Assembly: GCA_016934935.1 (NCBI GenBank)
Contig: JAFGRW010000041.1
Span: 1-64,000, forward strand
Length of the DNA stretch: 64,000 nt
DNA from: Spirochaetota bacterium
GTDB lineage: Bacteria > Spirochaetota > UBA4802 > JAFGJZ01
Reading direction: 5' to 3'
The position numbers and the translations under genes are program-made. Shown here one piece after another: positions 1 through 9,452 of the stretch. The notes under the pieces are model-generated. The model saw only the letters and a program-made list of their open reading frames with translations, was not told the DNA's origin and made no database searches. Numbering within the stretch: the first letter of the stretch is position 1; each line of letters begins with the position of its first letter.

Positions 1-14
1 AATTCGGATTATCT

Positions 15-80
15 TCCCCCTGATCGGGGCGATGTCTTCTTCTTTCAGAAGACTGGGTTTGCCAGCTTCGCTGGGCAAAC
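15..80. other. Run of three small hairpins at the window edge
   Basis: Three inverted repeats follow one another: CCCC/GGGG near 16-28, GTCTTCT/AGAAGAC at 34-40 and 47-53, and GTTTGCCAGC/GCTGGGCAAAC (one bulge) at 57-66 and 70-80. A terminator hairpin follows at 82-110. This could be the 3' part of a structured RNA entering from the left, or the 3' region of a gene outside the window. The family was not recognised and the strand is unclear. Confidence 0.25.
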
Positions 81-81
81 A

Positions 82-110
82 AAAAAGAGAGTGCAAAACA
101 CTCTCTTTTT
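82..110. terminator. Bidirectional intrinsic terminator
   Basis: A perfect 12-bp stem, AAAAAGAGAGTG (82-93) and CACTCTCTTTTT (99-110), encloses a 5-nt CAAAA loop, with T-runs on both strands. It lies downstream of the minus-strand DUF368 gene and can also end any plus-strand transcript entering from the left. Confidence 0.75.
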
Positions 111-198
111 GTTACTTATTTTAATAACACACAAAACAGATTCAGTAGTCATCACACAGCAAACGCAGTCGAAGGAATACCTAACCGCATGATTTTTG

Positions 199-1218
199 TT
201 ATTTGTTATTCATTTTTTCTATTTTGATCATTACCAGAACAACTGTTATTCCGGCTAATACAGATAGTAAAGAAGAAACCTCTACCAATGTTAATTTTTC
301 AGGTATTACATTAGACAGATAAACTAACCGGGGATAACCATCGACATAACCCGCCTCTCCAACAAGATAGGATGTTTTAAAAGGCCAAATAATCCAAAGT
401 GAACCCAAAACCAGACCTGTAAGAGCTCCCATTGTGGTGTCATGGAAATTTTTTAACAAATAATGAAGTAACTTAGTAAAAGAGAGCAATCCAAAAACAA
501 GGCCTACAGAAAAAACTGCCAGATAAATAATATTAAAACTTGAAACAGCCTTTAGAACAATAAAATATTGTCCCATAAGCAACAAAACAAATGAACCACT
601 TATTCCCGGCAGAATCATCGCCGAAACAGAAACGGCTCCTGCAACGAAAAGCAAAAAAAGCGACAATGGGTTAATATCAAACTCATCCATAATCGAGCCC
701 GATTGTGTCTTCTCTATAGCTATCTCGTATTTTTGTTGCTCTTTTTGTATTTGTTCATTGTCGCTCATTAAAAAGTCGGTCGAAAAAACAAGCAGAGTTG
801 CACACACAAGAGCCGTGATAACAGCAGGAGTCCTTTTTTTTATTAATTTGAACGGCACATATACTGACGGCAAAACAAGGCCCCAAAAAAAACCATAAGT
901 CTGATCATGAAAGTTATTTAAGGAATAAACCATAAAAGAAGCAAAAGCCAAAATAGCTAATAAAGCTCCTCCAAAAACCGAGATAAGAAACCTGAAGTCG
1001 ATTTTTTCGAGCTCTTTTAAAAAAAGCTCCAAATTTGCTTTTTTAAAAGTCAAAAGCTTAAAAAAGGACACGAATAAATTCAAAGAGATACCATTTAATC
1101 CCGCAATCATTCTCTCATAGACACCCAGAATCAGAGCCATAGTTCCCCCGGAAACTCCGGGTATAAGATTTGCAAGACCAATCACTCCCCCTTTTAAAAT
1201 ATTATAAAGATAACCCAT
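199..1218 (-). CDS. DUF368 membrane protein, PopT-type polyprenyl-phosphate transporter
   Basis: A 339-residue polytopic membrane protein that opens with the DUF368 hallmark GGVIGLANLIPGVSGGTMAL (residues 10-29). A second, related motif, SAMILPGISGSFVLLLMG, lies near residue 200, which gives the internal duplication usual in this family. DUF368 proteins are reported to return undecaprenyl phosphate across the inner membrane for cell-wall synthesis. That role here is by family. AGGAGT precedes the ATG at good spacing. A TTGATT / TAATAT pair with 17-bp spacing lies about 35-60 bp upstream as a possible promoter. The gene stands alone and ends before the terminator at 82-110. Confidence 0.85.
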   Translation of the reverse strand: MGYLYNILKGGVIGLANLIPGVSGGTMALILGVYERMIAGLNGISLNLFVSFFKLLTFKKANLELFLKELEKIDFRFLISVFGGALLAILAFASFMVYSLNNFHDQTYGFFWGLVLPSVYVPFKLIKKRTPAVITALVCATLLVFSTDFLMSDNEQIQKEQQKYEIAIEKTQSGSIMDEFDINPLSLFLLFVAGAVSVSAMILPGISGSFVLLLMGQYFIVLKAVSSFNIIYLAVFSVGLVFGLLSFTKLLHYLLKNFHDTTMGALTGLVLGSLWIIWPFKTSYLVGEAGYVDGYPRLVYLSNVIPEKLTLVEVSSLLSVLAGITVVLVMIKIEKMNNK

Positions 1219-1417
1219 ATATTACTCCTGATTTGGTATATTATTTTGCAACCTATATTCAATCAATCTGAATTGCAAGATTTAAAGTATCACGACAGAA
1301 CCTGATGATTTCCAAACAATTATCCATATTTTGGAACAATAAAGTATTTAATTGACTTGGGATTCAAACTCCATTAAATTTGTCTTTAAGATATTTATTT
1401 TCAATAAAGGGGCTGTT

Positions 1418-1633
1418 ATGAAATCCAACACCGTTTTGAATACTCGAATGTTTAATAAAATTATACTCTTTTTAATCGAAGCAACTTTGGGTATTCTTTA
1501 TCTCGCTGACAAACTTCACGGCTTTATTGGTATCGTAATTGGTCTTTCAGCACTTGCTATTTTTGTTTTTAATAAAACAGGCTTTTTCCCACCCTATAAA
1601 TTGCCTGACAAAAAAAGAAAGAAAAGAGCCTAA
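1418..1633 (+). CDS. Small DUF2892-like membrane protein
   Basis: A 71-residue protein with two hydrophobic segments (about 16-35 and 37-52), followed by GFFPPYKL and a basic KKRKKRA tail. Two short helices followed by a G..PxYKL motif resemble DUF2892 proteins, whose function is unknown. The ATG at 1418 was chosen over an upstream in-frame one at 1352 because AAAGGGG lies 6-7 bases before it and the N-terminus then looks normal. The last 4 bases overlap the convergent gene at 1630-1944. Confidence 0.6.
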   Translation: MKSNTVLNTRMFNKIILFLIEATLGILYLADKLHGFIGIVIGLSALAIFVFNKTGFFPPYKLPDKKRKKRA

Positions 1634-1944
1634 GGTTGCCCCGGAGGCTTGGCAGTCTCAGGCATTTTTTTATCACATACAGCTTTTTTCAATAATGAAC
1701 GACTTAAATCAGAAGCGTTTTTATATGCAGAGGGCAGATGTTTAACAGCCTTGACGCATAGGGAGTGCTCCTTTATTTCAACTGCTTTTTCGCGCATCTG
1801 AATGCAGCTTGAATGATCTTCACCACAAATATCACATACAATATCAGCGTAAATTTCACAACTTCCACGTTCGTCTTCAGAATAGACCAAAGTATAGCCA
1901 ACTATAAAAATAATAAACATAGCGACAAATATAACTTTTCTCAT
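1630..1944 (-). CDS. Small secreted or membrane-anchored Cys-rich protein, unknown function
   Basis: A 104-residue protein with an N-terminal hydrophobic stretch (about 4-20) that could be a signal peptide or anchor. A Cys-rich segment follows (C29, C37, CDIC to C40, C47) with two more Cys later. This could bind metal or form disulfides outside the cytoplasm. No family was recognised. The start codon overlaps the stop of the upstream helicase gene by 4 bases (ATGA), so the two are probably translationally coupled. No helicase partner role is known for it. Confidence 0.55.
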   Translation of the reverse strand: MRKVIFVAMFIIFIVGYTLVYSEDERGSCEIYADIVCDICGEDHSSCIQMREKAVEIKEHSLCVKAVKHLPSAYKNASDLSRSLLKKAVCDKKMPETAKPPGQP

Positions 1945-3101
1945 TTCTGCTCCTGTTTGTTATTTTCTATAATATATTCACAAAACTTACCGTTTGACAT
2001 TTTCATCCTTATTGTAGAAATATCAGCTTCTTCGGTAATACGCAAAAGTCTTCTTGCCTCACGGCTATCAGCAATAGCAACAGAAATACCTTTTCTGCCG
2101 GCACGGCCTGTACGTCCACTACGATGCAGATAATCAGAACTCTCTATTGGAATATCATAATGAACAACCCGATCTACTGAATCGATATCCAGCCCTCTTG
2201 CTGCAACTGCTGTCGCAATCAAAACACCATCTTTTTTATTTTCAAATTGGGCGAGGTTCTTTTGCCTGTCCACTTTAGACATCTCTCCAGACAATTGAAG
2301 CACTGCAACCTTATGAAATTCAAGTTTATTGGCAAATATTTCTACATCCGGATTTTTTTTGACAAATATTAAAGTTTTACCCTCATCAAATGCTGAAAGA
2401 AACTTTCGTAATGTTTTAAACTTTTCGCGGCTATCTGAAATTTCTATATAGCAGTGCCGGATATCAGAATTTGTTTTTTCTGCCGCTCGAATATGTTCTA
2501 CTTTTGGACATATTTCCAGTACCCGTTTTTTTGCCTGATCTGAAAAAAGAGCAGAAACAAAAATACGTTGAGTATCACGCATTAGTGAAGCAGAAATTGT
2601 TTTAACAGCATGTCGGGATTCAGAAAGCATAAGAGATGAAGCCTCGTCTATTACAACAGTAGAAACATTATGCAGTTTAAGTTTTTTTATTTTAAAAAGA
2701 TCGAGGATACGGCCGGGAGTTCCAACAATCACGTGGGGTTTTTCTTTTAATTTTTCGACCTGTCTGTTGATGTGAACCTTGCCAATAAAACCAGCTGAGC
2801 GAATCGGCATATTCGCTTCATTGGCCGTGTATTTAATTAACTCGTAGATTTGCATAACAAGTTCATGTGTCGGAGCCAGTATCAACACCTGAAGATTATC
2901 AGATACTGTTTCAATCTGGCTCATTATTGGAAGCAGATAAGCAAAGGTTTTTCCGGTTCCAGTCGCGGATTCAATTATCAAAGATTTTTTTGAAAATACC
3001 GCTCCTATCGCCATGGTTTGTATTACTGTTGGTTCAGTAATATTATCTTTATTTAATGCATCGATTAAGCGCTGGTCAAGATCTAGATCTATTAAATTCA
3101 C
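1941..3101 (-). CDS. DEAD-box-like RNA helicase with variant motifs II and III
   Basis: A 386-residue SF2 helicase core with little extra sequence. Visible motifs are the Q-motif region ITEPTVIQ (21-28), Walker A ATGTGKT (46-52), Ia APTHELVMQ, Ib TPGR, motif II DEAS (152-155) in place of DEAD, motif III SAL (183-185) in place of SAT, motif V ARGLDID and motif VI HRSGRTGRAG. Family members unwind short RNA duplexes in ribosome assembly or RNA decay. The DEAS and SAL substitutions are unusual but keep the Asp-Glu pair, so ATP hydrolysis may persist. It is coupled by a 4-base overlap to the small Cys-rich gene downstream. Confidence 0.85.
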   Translation of the reverse strand: MNLIDLDLDQRLIDALNKDNITEPTVIQTMAIGAVFSKKSLIIESATGTGKTFAYLLPIMSQIETVSDNLQVLILAPTHELVMQIYELIKYTANEANMPIRSAGFIGKVHINRQVEKLKEKPHVIVGTPGRILDLFKIKKLKLHNVSTVVIDEASSLMLSESRHAVKTISASLMRDTQRIFVSALFSDQAKKRVLEICPKVEHIRAAEKTNSDIRHCYIEISDSREKFKTLRKFLSAFDEGKTLIFVKKNPDVEIFANKLEFHKVAVLQLSGEMSKVDRQKNLAQFENKKDGVLIATAVAARGLDIDSVDRVVHYDIPIESSDYLHRSGRTGRAGRKGISVAIADSREARRLLRITEEADISTIRMKMSNGKFCEYIIENNKQEQK

Positions 3102-3226
3102 AATTTCCTCGATATAAAAGAGATAATTTTCTTGGTGCTATCTTGATATACTGTTTACTTTGCAATGGGAATTTGGTAAATTTTACTCTTTTTGATATGC
3201 AACAAAGGGTCAAGTCTAAAAGTGAA

Positions 3227-4927
3227 TTAGTGCAATCGATTATTTGTCATGCAATAGGATACATTTTTACGATCTATTTCTATAATATGCCTTTGAGTCA
3301 TCAAATCTTCATTACCGACAAGAATTGAGTCAAATCGCACATCCGCCTGAACACGATCACCGGCTCCCCAATGAAACGGCCACGTATAGCGGTTATGCAA
3401 AATATAACAAAGTTCTTCCTTTAGCATAAATCTGGTCTGTTGTGAACAAATAATGTTCCCAACTCTCAACCGGTGGAAAACATGTAAAGCATCTGAAGAA
3501 AAATTCTCGTAAATATCCGCGAGATCAGTAATAACAGAATCCTTAGTAGCAACAAAATGGTGTATCTTTTTCGTTGAATCCAGATGCAGCATACGTTTGC
3601 TTTTTAGTTTGAAGTCTTTTTTAGAGATTATTGATCCGCTTTTGCTGTCCACAACAGTCAATCCGTTATCGCCAACTACAAGAAAATGTTTTTTACATAC
3701 GGCAATTACAGCGCGCACATCATTATCAATTTCGGTAGTTGACGACAGATGAGGATTCCCGGCCACGTTCCAGATTTGAAGTCTCTTATTATCTTTTAAA
3801 ACAGCCAAATAACGGGAACAGCGGCTCCAACACAACACCGCCCCCACAGAACCCCGGTCACTTTTTAAAATATTTGTCTCGATTAAACCGGTTTTAAAGT
3901 TTCCATCATAGATTAGGATTTCAGATAATCCGTTATTTATTTGCATCACCAGAGCAAGTCGCCTTTTGTCTGACGTAAAAACTGCAAGAGATGCCCTGTT
4001 AACTATGGAATTTTGAAAAACAAGCGTATTCTCTTTCGAATCGGTCATTGCAATATGTGAACCAAGGCGGGCAAGATAATTATTTCTATTACTCCATACA
4101 ATACCTTCATCAAAATTCGAGTAAGATACAAGTTCACAAGAGTTTTCATCAAAAGAGGCAACAATACCAGGATGGCAGGAAGTTCCATAAATAATTCCTT
4201 TTTCTCTGTTCCATCTAAGCTTTCCATGTAAAACCAAATCTAGATTGCCTGCTTTTTGGAAAAGATATTCAGGAGGAGCAAAATTATCTGCACAAGGAAC
4301 AATTTTCATATCTTTAAATGTAATCCGGATAACAGGGCAACCGCCGTCACTTTCAGCAACGGTAAAAGCTGCGGATTTTGAATCCGGAGAGAAGCACCAC
4401 CCGCTTTTTGAACAGGCATAATCAATCGTACAATACTTAATGTCATTATCTAATGAAAATGGATCCATAAGACAGAATGTTTTTATATCTTTAAAAAAAC
4501 CTATTTTATGGCCATCGGGGCTCCATCTTGCATCAAGGTTATCACATTCAGCCTCCATGGTTAATCTATTAACTTCCAATCCGCTAAGCATTTCAACAAT
4601 TGATATATCACATTCATTATTAACAAAGAAGAAAAATGCCGCATAAGCACCATCGCTTCGGACTGAAGTATAGTGATTATCGGATCTGTAATCAGGAATG
4701 CGATATGCGAGCCTGGCCCCCATGTTTTCGATTTTAGAGGTACAAAAGAAATGTAAAGAAGTTACCCCTTTTTTATCTTCGATTTTTGACAATACTGATC
4801 GAAGGGGTGCTAGATCACGTGAAGCCTTAAAGTTTTTCCAATCAGCTTTCCGCAATGCTCTATCGATTGCTTTTATTGAAGCTTTTCTGCCAAAACAACT
4901 GTAATCTATAAATAGTTCATTTTTCAT
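3227..4927 (-). CDS. Beta-propeller-like (WD40/TolB-type) protein, unknown function
   Basis: A 566-residue protein without signal peptide or membrane segments. It has repeated blocks of the type 'DARWSPDGHKIGFF', 'GWCFSPDSKSAAFTV' and 'LCWSRCSRYLAVLKDN..LQIWNV', spaced about 40-60 residues apart. These are blade-like signatures of WD40 or TolB beta-propellers, which usually serve as protein-interaction scaffolds. No enzyme motif was seen and the precise family was not recognised. No clear ribosome-binding site precedes the ATG; the upstream 60 bases are almost pure A/T. About 250 bases of AT-rich DNA without any recognised feature separate it from topB. Confidence 0.6.
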   Translation of the reverse strand: MKNELFIDYSCFGRKASIKAIDRALRKADWKNFKASRDLAPLRSVLSKIEDKKGVTSLHFFCTSKIENMGARLAYRIPDYRSDNHYTSVRSDGAYAAFFFFVNNECDISIVEMLSGLEVNRLTMEAECDNLDARWSPDGHKIGFFKDIKTFCLMDPFSLDNDIKYCTIDYACSKSGWCFSPDSKSAAFTVAESDGGCPVIRITFKDMKIVPCADNFAPPEYLFQKAGNLDLVLHGKLRWNREKGIIYGTSCHPGIVASFDENSCELVSYSNFDEGIVWSNRNNYLARLGSHIAMTDSKENTLVFQNSIVNRASLAVFTSDKRRLALVMQINNGLSEILIYDGNFKTGLIETNILKSDRGSVGAVLCWSRCSRYLAVLKDNKRLQIWNVAGNPHLSSTTEIDNDVRAVIAVCKKHFLVVGDNGLTVVDSKSGSIISKKDFKLKSKRMLHLDSTKKIHHFVATKDSVITDLADIYENFSSDALHVFHRLRVGNIICSQQTRFMLKEELCYILHNRYTWPFHWGAGDRVQADVRFDSILVGNEDLMTQRHIIEIDRKNVSYCMTNNRLH

Positions 4928-5182
4928 TATATTATAACCTATTTATTATAATAATATGTAATATGAAAAAATAAAGTAATTTTTTTATGACAAATCACAA
5001 AACACACCATTAATTACTTATACAGGTTACATAATAGAGCATTGACTCAAAAAAAGTTTAAATATCTTCCTTATCGTCTTATTGAAAAAAGTTTTTACGA
5101 TTGCAAGAGAAAATATTCACAATTTTCCGGCTAACAATCCAGCTTATGGATATTTATCTTTATGAGACATAACAAAGAATAT

Positions 5183-7465
5183 TTAGAATGGAACGAGATA
5201 CCTGCAACCATCATTATAACGGCTGCACCCCCAGGCAAAACGTCCTTTAACCAGCCTGCCTATTCCACAAATAGGACAAGTCATGTCGGGAGTTATACCC
5301 TCGGAAAAATTTTCTTTGCTTCCATGATATTCCAAATTGTTATTACGTATAGAAAGACTTACATCGACATTTTCATTTTTACCTTTTAGACCTTTTAGAC
5401 CTTTTATTTTTGAGGTTTTCCCTTTGGTTAAAAGATCATGAAACTGTTTATCTGTGATTTTTATTCCTCTTATTTCAAAAGGTACCACGAAAGTACATCC
5501 TTCTTTATATCGGTTGCAACCATATGCTTGACGCCCACGCATAATTTTTCCTATTTTGCAACATGGACAAGCGAGTCCTTCAATTATAGCTGACTGTTTT
5601 TTTGAGGTCGAGATTTTTTTTACGGTACTGTTTGCACCGGCAGTTTTTTTTACAGACCTTTTTTTGGTAGTTTTTTTCTTTTTCTGTTCTATTGCAACCG
5701 TTCCACTCTGTTTTTTAACTTCAGCAATAAGCGAGACTATCATCTCCTCCATGCCGGTTATAAACTCAGCAGCAGTAAACTCGCCTCTTTCGATCTGTTT
5801 AAGCTTACCCTCCCAAAGACCTGTCAGTTCAGCAGATTTTATCAAGGGGTTTTCGATTATACCGATTAACTCGATCCCAGTCTGTGTCGGAATAATATTT
5901 TTTTTATCACGCCTTATATAGTTTCTTCGAAAAAGTGTTTCTATAATATTTGCACGAGTGGACGGGCGCCCTAGTCCATTTTCTTTCATCAATTCCCGAA
6001 GCGACTCATCATCTACCTGTTTGCCGGCCGATTCCATCGCCCTTAGCAGTGTTGCTTCAGTATAGGCTGCAGGCGGTTTTGTCATCTTTGAATCTACATA
6101 TGGCTTATGTGGTCCACTTTCTCCAATGACGAAAAGGGGAAGAGGTTCTTCTTCGCTTTTCCCTTTTTCCTTGAAAGTATCGTTTTCGAAAAGAATACGA
6201 TATCCCGACTCTTCTACGCGACTTCCCTTAGCGATAAATATTATACCTGCAGTTTCTCCAGAAACTTTTGTTTTATGCAATATTGCAGGAGGATAAAAAG
6301 CCGCTATAAAAGTTCGGCAAATAAGATCATATATCTTTGATTCCATACCCGGAGTCAAGACTCCACTTTTGCCTGTTGGGATAATTGCATGGTGATCAGT
6401 AACTTTAACATTGTTAAAAATACGTTTTGAATGCGAAAGAGATGACATATCAAGACGCGATGTATACTCATTGTAATTATTAAGCCCCTTGAGTATTACC
6501 GGAACTTTAGAGTACAGATCGTCCGGCAGATAGCGTGTATCTACTCTTGGATAACTGACCATTTTTTTTTCATAAAGACTCTGAGCCGCCTGGAGTGTTT
6601 TATCTGCTGACAAACCAAACCTTTTATTGCAGTCAACCTGGAGTGATGTCAGATCATACAAAAGAGGCGGTTGTTCGGTAACCTTTTTTTCAGATAAATC
6701 AGTTATTTTAAACGGTTCATTTTCCGTTTTTTCACATAGCCTCTGTGCTTCGCTCTGATCACTTATCTTTTTTTTATCACAAGTAAAATGGGTATCACGA
6801 TATATGGTTTTTAACAGATAATAGGGTTCGGGAACAAAATCTTGTATTTCCTGATGACGCTGAACAATAAGCGCAAGAGTCGGGGTCTGCACACGGCCAA
6901 TGGAGAGAACTCCGGCTCCGCCGGAGAATTTCAGAGTATATAACCTGCTGGCATTCATGCCAAGCAGCCAGTCTCCAACTGATCTGGAAAAAGCAGCATG
7001 ATAAAGAGAATCGTATTCATCAGAACTTTTAAGAGAAGTAAATCCTTCACGTATGGCTTCTTCGGTTAAAGATGATATCCATAGCCGCCGAACCTCTTTT
7101 TTAAAACCAGCCTGCTGAAGAACCCAACGCTGAATCAGTTCGCCTTCAAGACCGGCATCACCGCAGTTTATTACATAAGAGCAGTTATTTAACAAAGTTT
7201 TTATTACAGAAAACTGCTTTGAAATACCTTTGCGTCTGATCAATTTTGTCTGGTGTTTGTCGGGAATAATTGGAAGCATTTCGAGAGACCATCTCTTCCA
7301 TTTCGGATCGTACTCATCAGGTGTTTTGAGCTCACAAAGATGTCCGTATGTCCAGGTTACACAGTAACCATTACCCTCAAGATACCCGTCATGTCTTGAG
7401 CGGGCCCCCAAAACTGTTGCTATTTCACGTGCTACACTTGGCTTTTCGGCAATACAGACAATCAA
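5183..7465 (-). CDS. topB: DNA topoisomerase III with two C-terminal zinc ribbons
   Basis: A 760-residue type IA topoisomerase that relaxes and decatenates DNA by single-strand passage. The Toprim domain begins IAEKPSVAREIA (5-16) and carries GDAGLEGELIQRW (102-114). The catalytic region is VSYPRVDTRYLP (303-314), with Tyr305 as the likely nucleophile. A Lys-rich linker leads to two similar zinc ribbons, CPCC...GCNRYKEGC near 655-680 and CPIC...GCSRYNDGC near 733-757. The TTG start at 7465 is supported by GGAGG seven bases upstream. The E. coli enzyme is shorter, so the double ribbon is an extension. It appears monocistronic. Confidence 0.92.
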   Translation of the reverse strand: MIVCIAEKPSVAREIATVLGARSRHDGYLEGNGYCVTWTYGHLCELKTPDEYDPKWKRWSLEMLPIIPDKHQTKLIRRKGISKQFSVIKTLLNNCSYVINCGDAGLEGELIQRWVLQQAGFKKEVRRLWISSLTEEAIREGFTSLKSSDEYDSLYHAAFSRSVGDWLLGMNASRLYTLKFSGGAGVLSIGRVQTPTLALIVQRHQEIQDFVPEPYYLLKTIYRDTHFTCDKKKISDQSEAQRLCEKTENEPFKITDLSEKKVTEQPPLLYDLTSLQVDCNKRFGLSADKTLQAAQSLYEKKMVSYPRVDTRYLPDDLYSKVPVILKGLNNYNEYTSRLDMSSLSHSKRIFNNVKVTDHHAIIPTGKSGVLTPGMESKIYDLICRTFIAAFYPPAILHKTKVSGETAGIIFIAKGSRVEESGYRILFENDTFKEKGKSEEEPLPLFVIGESGPHKPYVDSKMTKPPAAYTEATLLRAMESAGKQVDDESLRELMKENGLGRPSTRANIIETLFRRNYIRRDKKNIIPTQTGIELIGIIENPLIKSAELTGLWEGKLKQIERGEFTAAEFITGMEEMIVSLIAEVKKQSGTVAIEQKKKKTTKKRSVKKTAGANSTVKKISTSKKQSAIIEGLACPCCKIGKIMRGRQAYGCNRYKEGCTFVVPFEIRGIKITDKQFHDLLTKGKTSKIKGLKGLKGKNENVDVSLSIRNNNLEYHGSKENFSEGITPDMTCPICGIGRLVKGRFAWGCSRYNDGCRYLVPF

Positions 7466-7583
7466 TCATTGACCTCCAGGCAAGCAGCTGCCATGGCATA
7501 ACTACTGTATTTACCTGCAAAAGTCAATCATAATGAATTTAAATAGAAGAGATGATTTTGACGTACATAGTAAATTCACACCG

Positions 7584-8426
7584 CTAATTATTTTTTTTAA
7601 GAACCAGAGCCATTGTTTCGGACTCCTTGTCAAAAGGAGCACCGCTTACATCAGAAAAACAGTCAACGACAGAAAACCCGCTCAAAGCGACCTCTTCCTT
7701 TATTGTTTGTAATGTAAAAAACTTTAACCAGTTGAAAACTTCTCTTATGCGTTTCTCTTCTATGATGGTGTATTTATCGACGACCACTTTTTCTTCATCA
7801 TACTTAAACATGTTTAAAAATCCGAAATAAGGTTCATTTGACCAGAAACCTTCAAAAAGGTTTTCATCATACATTACCACCTCATCCTTCATATCGAAAG
7901 AGGCTTCTGTATACACATCAAAAAGAACAACTCCATCATCTTCAAGATGTTTGTAAAAAATTGAAAGCAAGGTCTTTCGCTGATCCGGATTAAGAGCACA
8001 ATAGTCGCAATATATTAAAGTTATCAGGTTATATTTTTTGTCCGATTTAAAATTCAGATAGTTGCCACATTGATACTCGATATTACTTTTATTTTTTTGT
8101 GAGACTTCTTTAGCATAAGAAATAGAACGCCGGGAAAAATCGATACCGAATACATTTGCACCGGAATCTGCAAATTTCTCCGCGTATAGCCCCGGACCAC
8201 AGCCAAAATCGGCTACAGAAACACCAGCACCAAGTTTAAAATAGTCAATAATCCATTTTGCTGAACGTGCCATAAATTCACCACTTCTTGAAGCTAAATC
8301 TATTGAATCGTCAAGATGAGTGTCCAGCATTTGAGTCGATATATATTCATCATCCCAAAGCGCTTGTGCTGTATATTGACTGTATAATGCCGGACGTTTG
8401 TTAATTTTCTGTAACTCTTTAAACAT
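7584..8426 (-). CDS. Class I SAM-dependent methyltransferase
   Basis: A 280-residue protein with the SAM-binding motif I VADFGCGPGLYAEKFA and the following acidic strand VFGIDFSRRSI. Both are typical of small-molecule methyltransferases of the Methyltransf_11/25 type. The substrate cannot be read from sequence. The ATG at 8426 was preferred over an in-frame one at 8510 because GAGAG lies about 8 bases before it and the extra 28 residues look unlike the family. It lies downstream of the trp operon but is separated from it by a terminator, so it is probably transcribed independently. Confidence 0.75.
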   Translation of the reverse strand: MFKELQKINKRPALYSQYTAQALWDDEYISTQMLDTHLDDSIDLASRSGEFMARSAKWIIDYFKLGAGVSVADFGCGPGLYAEKFADSGANVFGIDFSRRSISYAKEVSQKNKSNIEYQCGNYLNFKSDKKYNLITLIYCDYCALNPDQRKTLLSIFYKHLEDDGVVLFDVYTEASFDMKDEVVMYDENLFEGFWSNEPYFGFLNMFKYDEEKVVVDKYTIIEEKRIREVFNWLKFFTLQTIKEEVALSGFSVVDCFSDVSGAPFDKESETMALVLKKNN

Positions 8427-8588
8427 AATATTTACTCTCTCATTAAAATCTCTGATAATTATTGCTAAGCCTCGTATAGTAAAAAATTTTTGTCGAAACT
8501 GTATATCCACAATAATTACTTAATTCAAAATCATGGTTAGATAGTGCCAATCCAAAGATATTTTACCATAATTTTTATATTTTATAGC

Positions 8589-8620
8589 AAAAAAACCTGC
8601 TCTTACAGAACAGATTTTTT
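8589..8620 (-). terminator. Intrinsic terminator of the trp operon
   Basis: Read on the minus strand, CTGTTC (8613-8608) pairs with GAGCAG (8602-8597) around a TGTAA loop, flanked by an A-run and followed by GTTTTTTT. It lies about 85 bases beyond the trpA stop and should end the trp transcript. Confidence 0.75.
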
Positions 8621-8702
8621 AATTTGCAGCAAGATAATGCTATCAATTTTTACCTTTGATAAAGCTGAATTCCCAGATTTATTGCTGAGTATCATAATAA
8701 AA

Positions 8703-9452
8703 CTATATGCTAACAGTTTTCAATTGGGATGAGAGCTCATCTATAAAATTAGAGAACTCATTGAAACTTTTTCCAAGTCTCATAACCGGCTCAGTTCCCA
8801 TAATAAATCCGTCAGCTATTTTTAAAGCCGATTTCGCTCCTGCCGCATCTCGTATGCCAAATCCTATTACCACAGGAACGTCACTCTTAGTTCGCGCGTG
8901 CCTGATTTTTTCTATTGTAGCATCGTCAAAATGGAGATCCTGGCCTGTGATACCACGCATGGATATTGCGTAAATAAATCCTGTAGATCCAGTTACAACC
9001 TCTTCAATTTGTTCGAAAGTACTCTCAGGTGTAATAAAGTTAATGTAATCAAGTCCGGCTTCAGTGGCTGTTTTTTTAAGATCGGCTGATTCTAAAAACG
9101 GTATATCAGGCACTATCATACCTGCAACCGAATGATCTTTACATTTTTTACAGAATTTTGAGTAACCGGGAGCATGTGCCGTATTGGCGTAATTCATGAA
9201 ATATATTTTTTTTCCGGACGGCATTTGTTCTCGAATCGCGTCCACTGAGCTGAGAATAGAATCCATGGTTTCACCATTTTCAAGAGCCTTAAAAGCAGCA
9301 TCCACAATGACCGGCCCATCGGCAACAGGATCAGAAAAGGGTATGCCCACTTCAAGAAAATCAAATAGCTCCAAGCCCTTTAACGCGGCTTTTACAAAAG
9401 TATCTCTGTCAGGATAATTACCAACAAGATATATTCCATTATAAGCGTTCAT
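8703..9452 (-). CDS. trpA: Tryptophan synthase alpha subunit
   Basis: A 249-residue TIM-barrel enzyme that cleaves indole-3-glycerol phosphate to indole and glyceraldehyde 3-phosphate, passing indole to TrpB. The signature [18 protein letters not shown] (about 32-49) contains the catalytic Glu and Asp; phosphate-binding Gly motifs (GFGIRDA, IMGTEPV) lie near the C-terminus. It is slightly shorter than the E. coli protein (268), mainly at the N-terminus. The start overlaps the trpB stop by 4 bases (ATGA), giving translational coupling. It is the last gene of the operon, before the terminator at 8589-8620. Confidence 0.95.
   Translation of the reverse strand: MNAYNGIYLVGNYPDRDTFVKAALKGLELFDFLEVGIPFSDPVADGPVIVDAAFKALENGETMDSILSSVDAIREQMPSGKKIYFMNYANTAHAPGYSKFCKKCKDHSVAGMIVPDIPFLESADLKKTATEAGLDYINFITPESTFEQIEEVVTGSTGFIYAISMRGITGQDLHFDDATIEKIRHARTKSDVPVVIGFGIRDAAGAKSALKIADGFIMGTEPVMRLGKSFNEFSNFIDELSSQLKTVSI

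Noticed and set aside
5556-5921. 121-codon frame opposite topB
   Set aside because: Antisense shadow of the Lys-rich linker of topoisomerase III, giving a Phe-rich translation.
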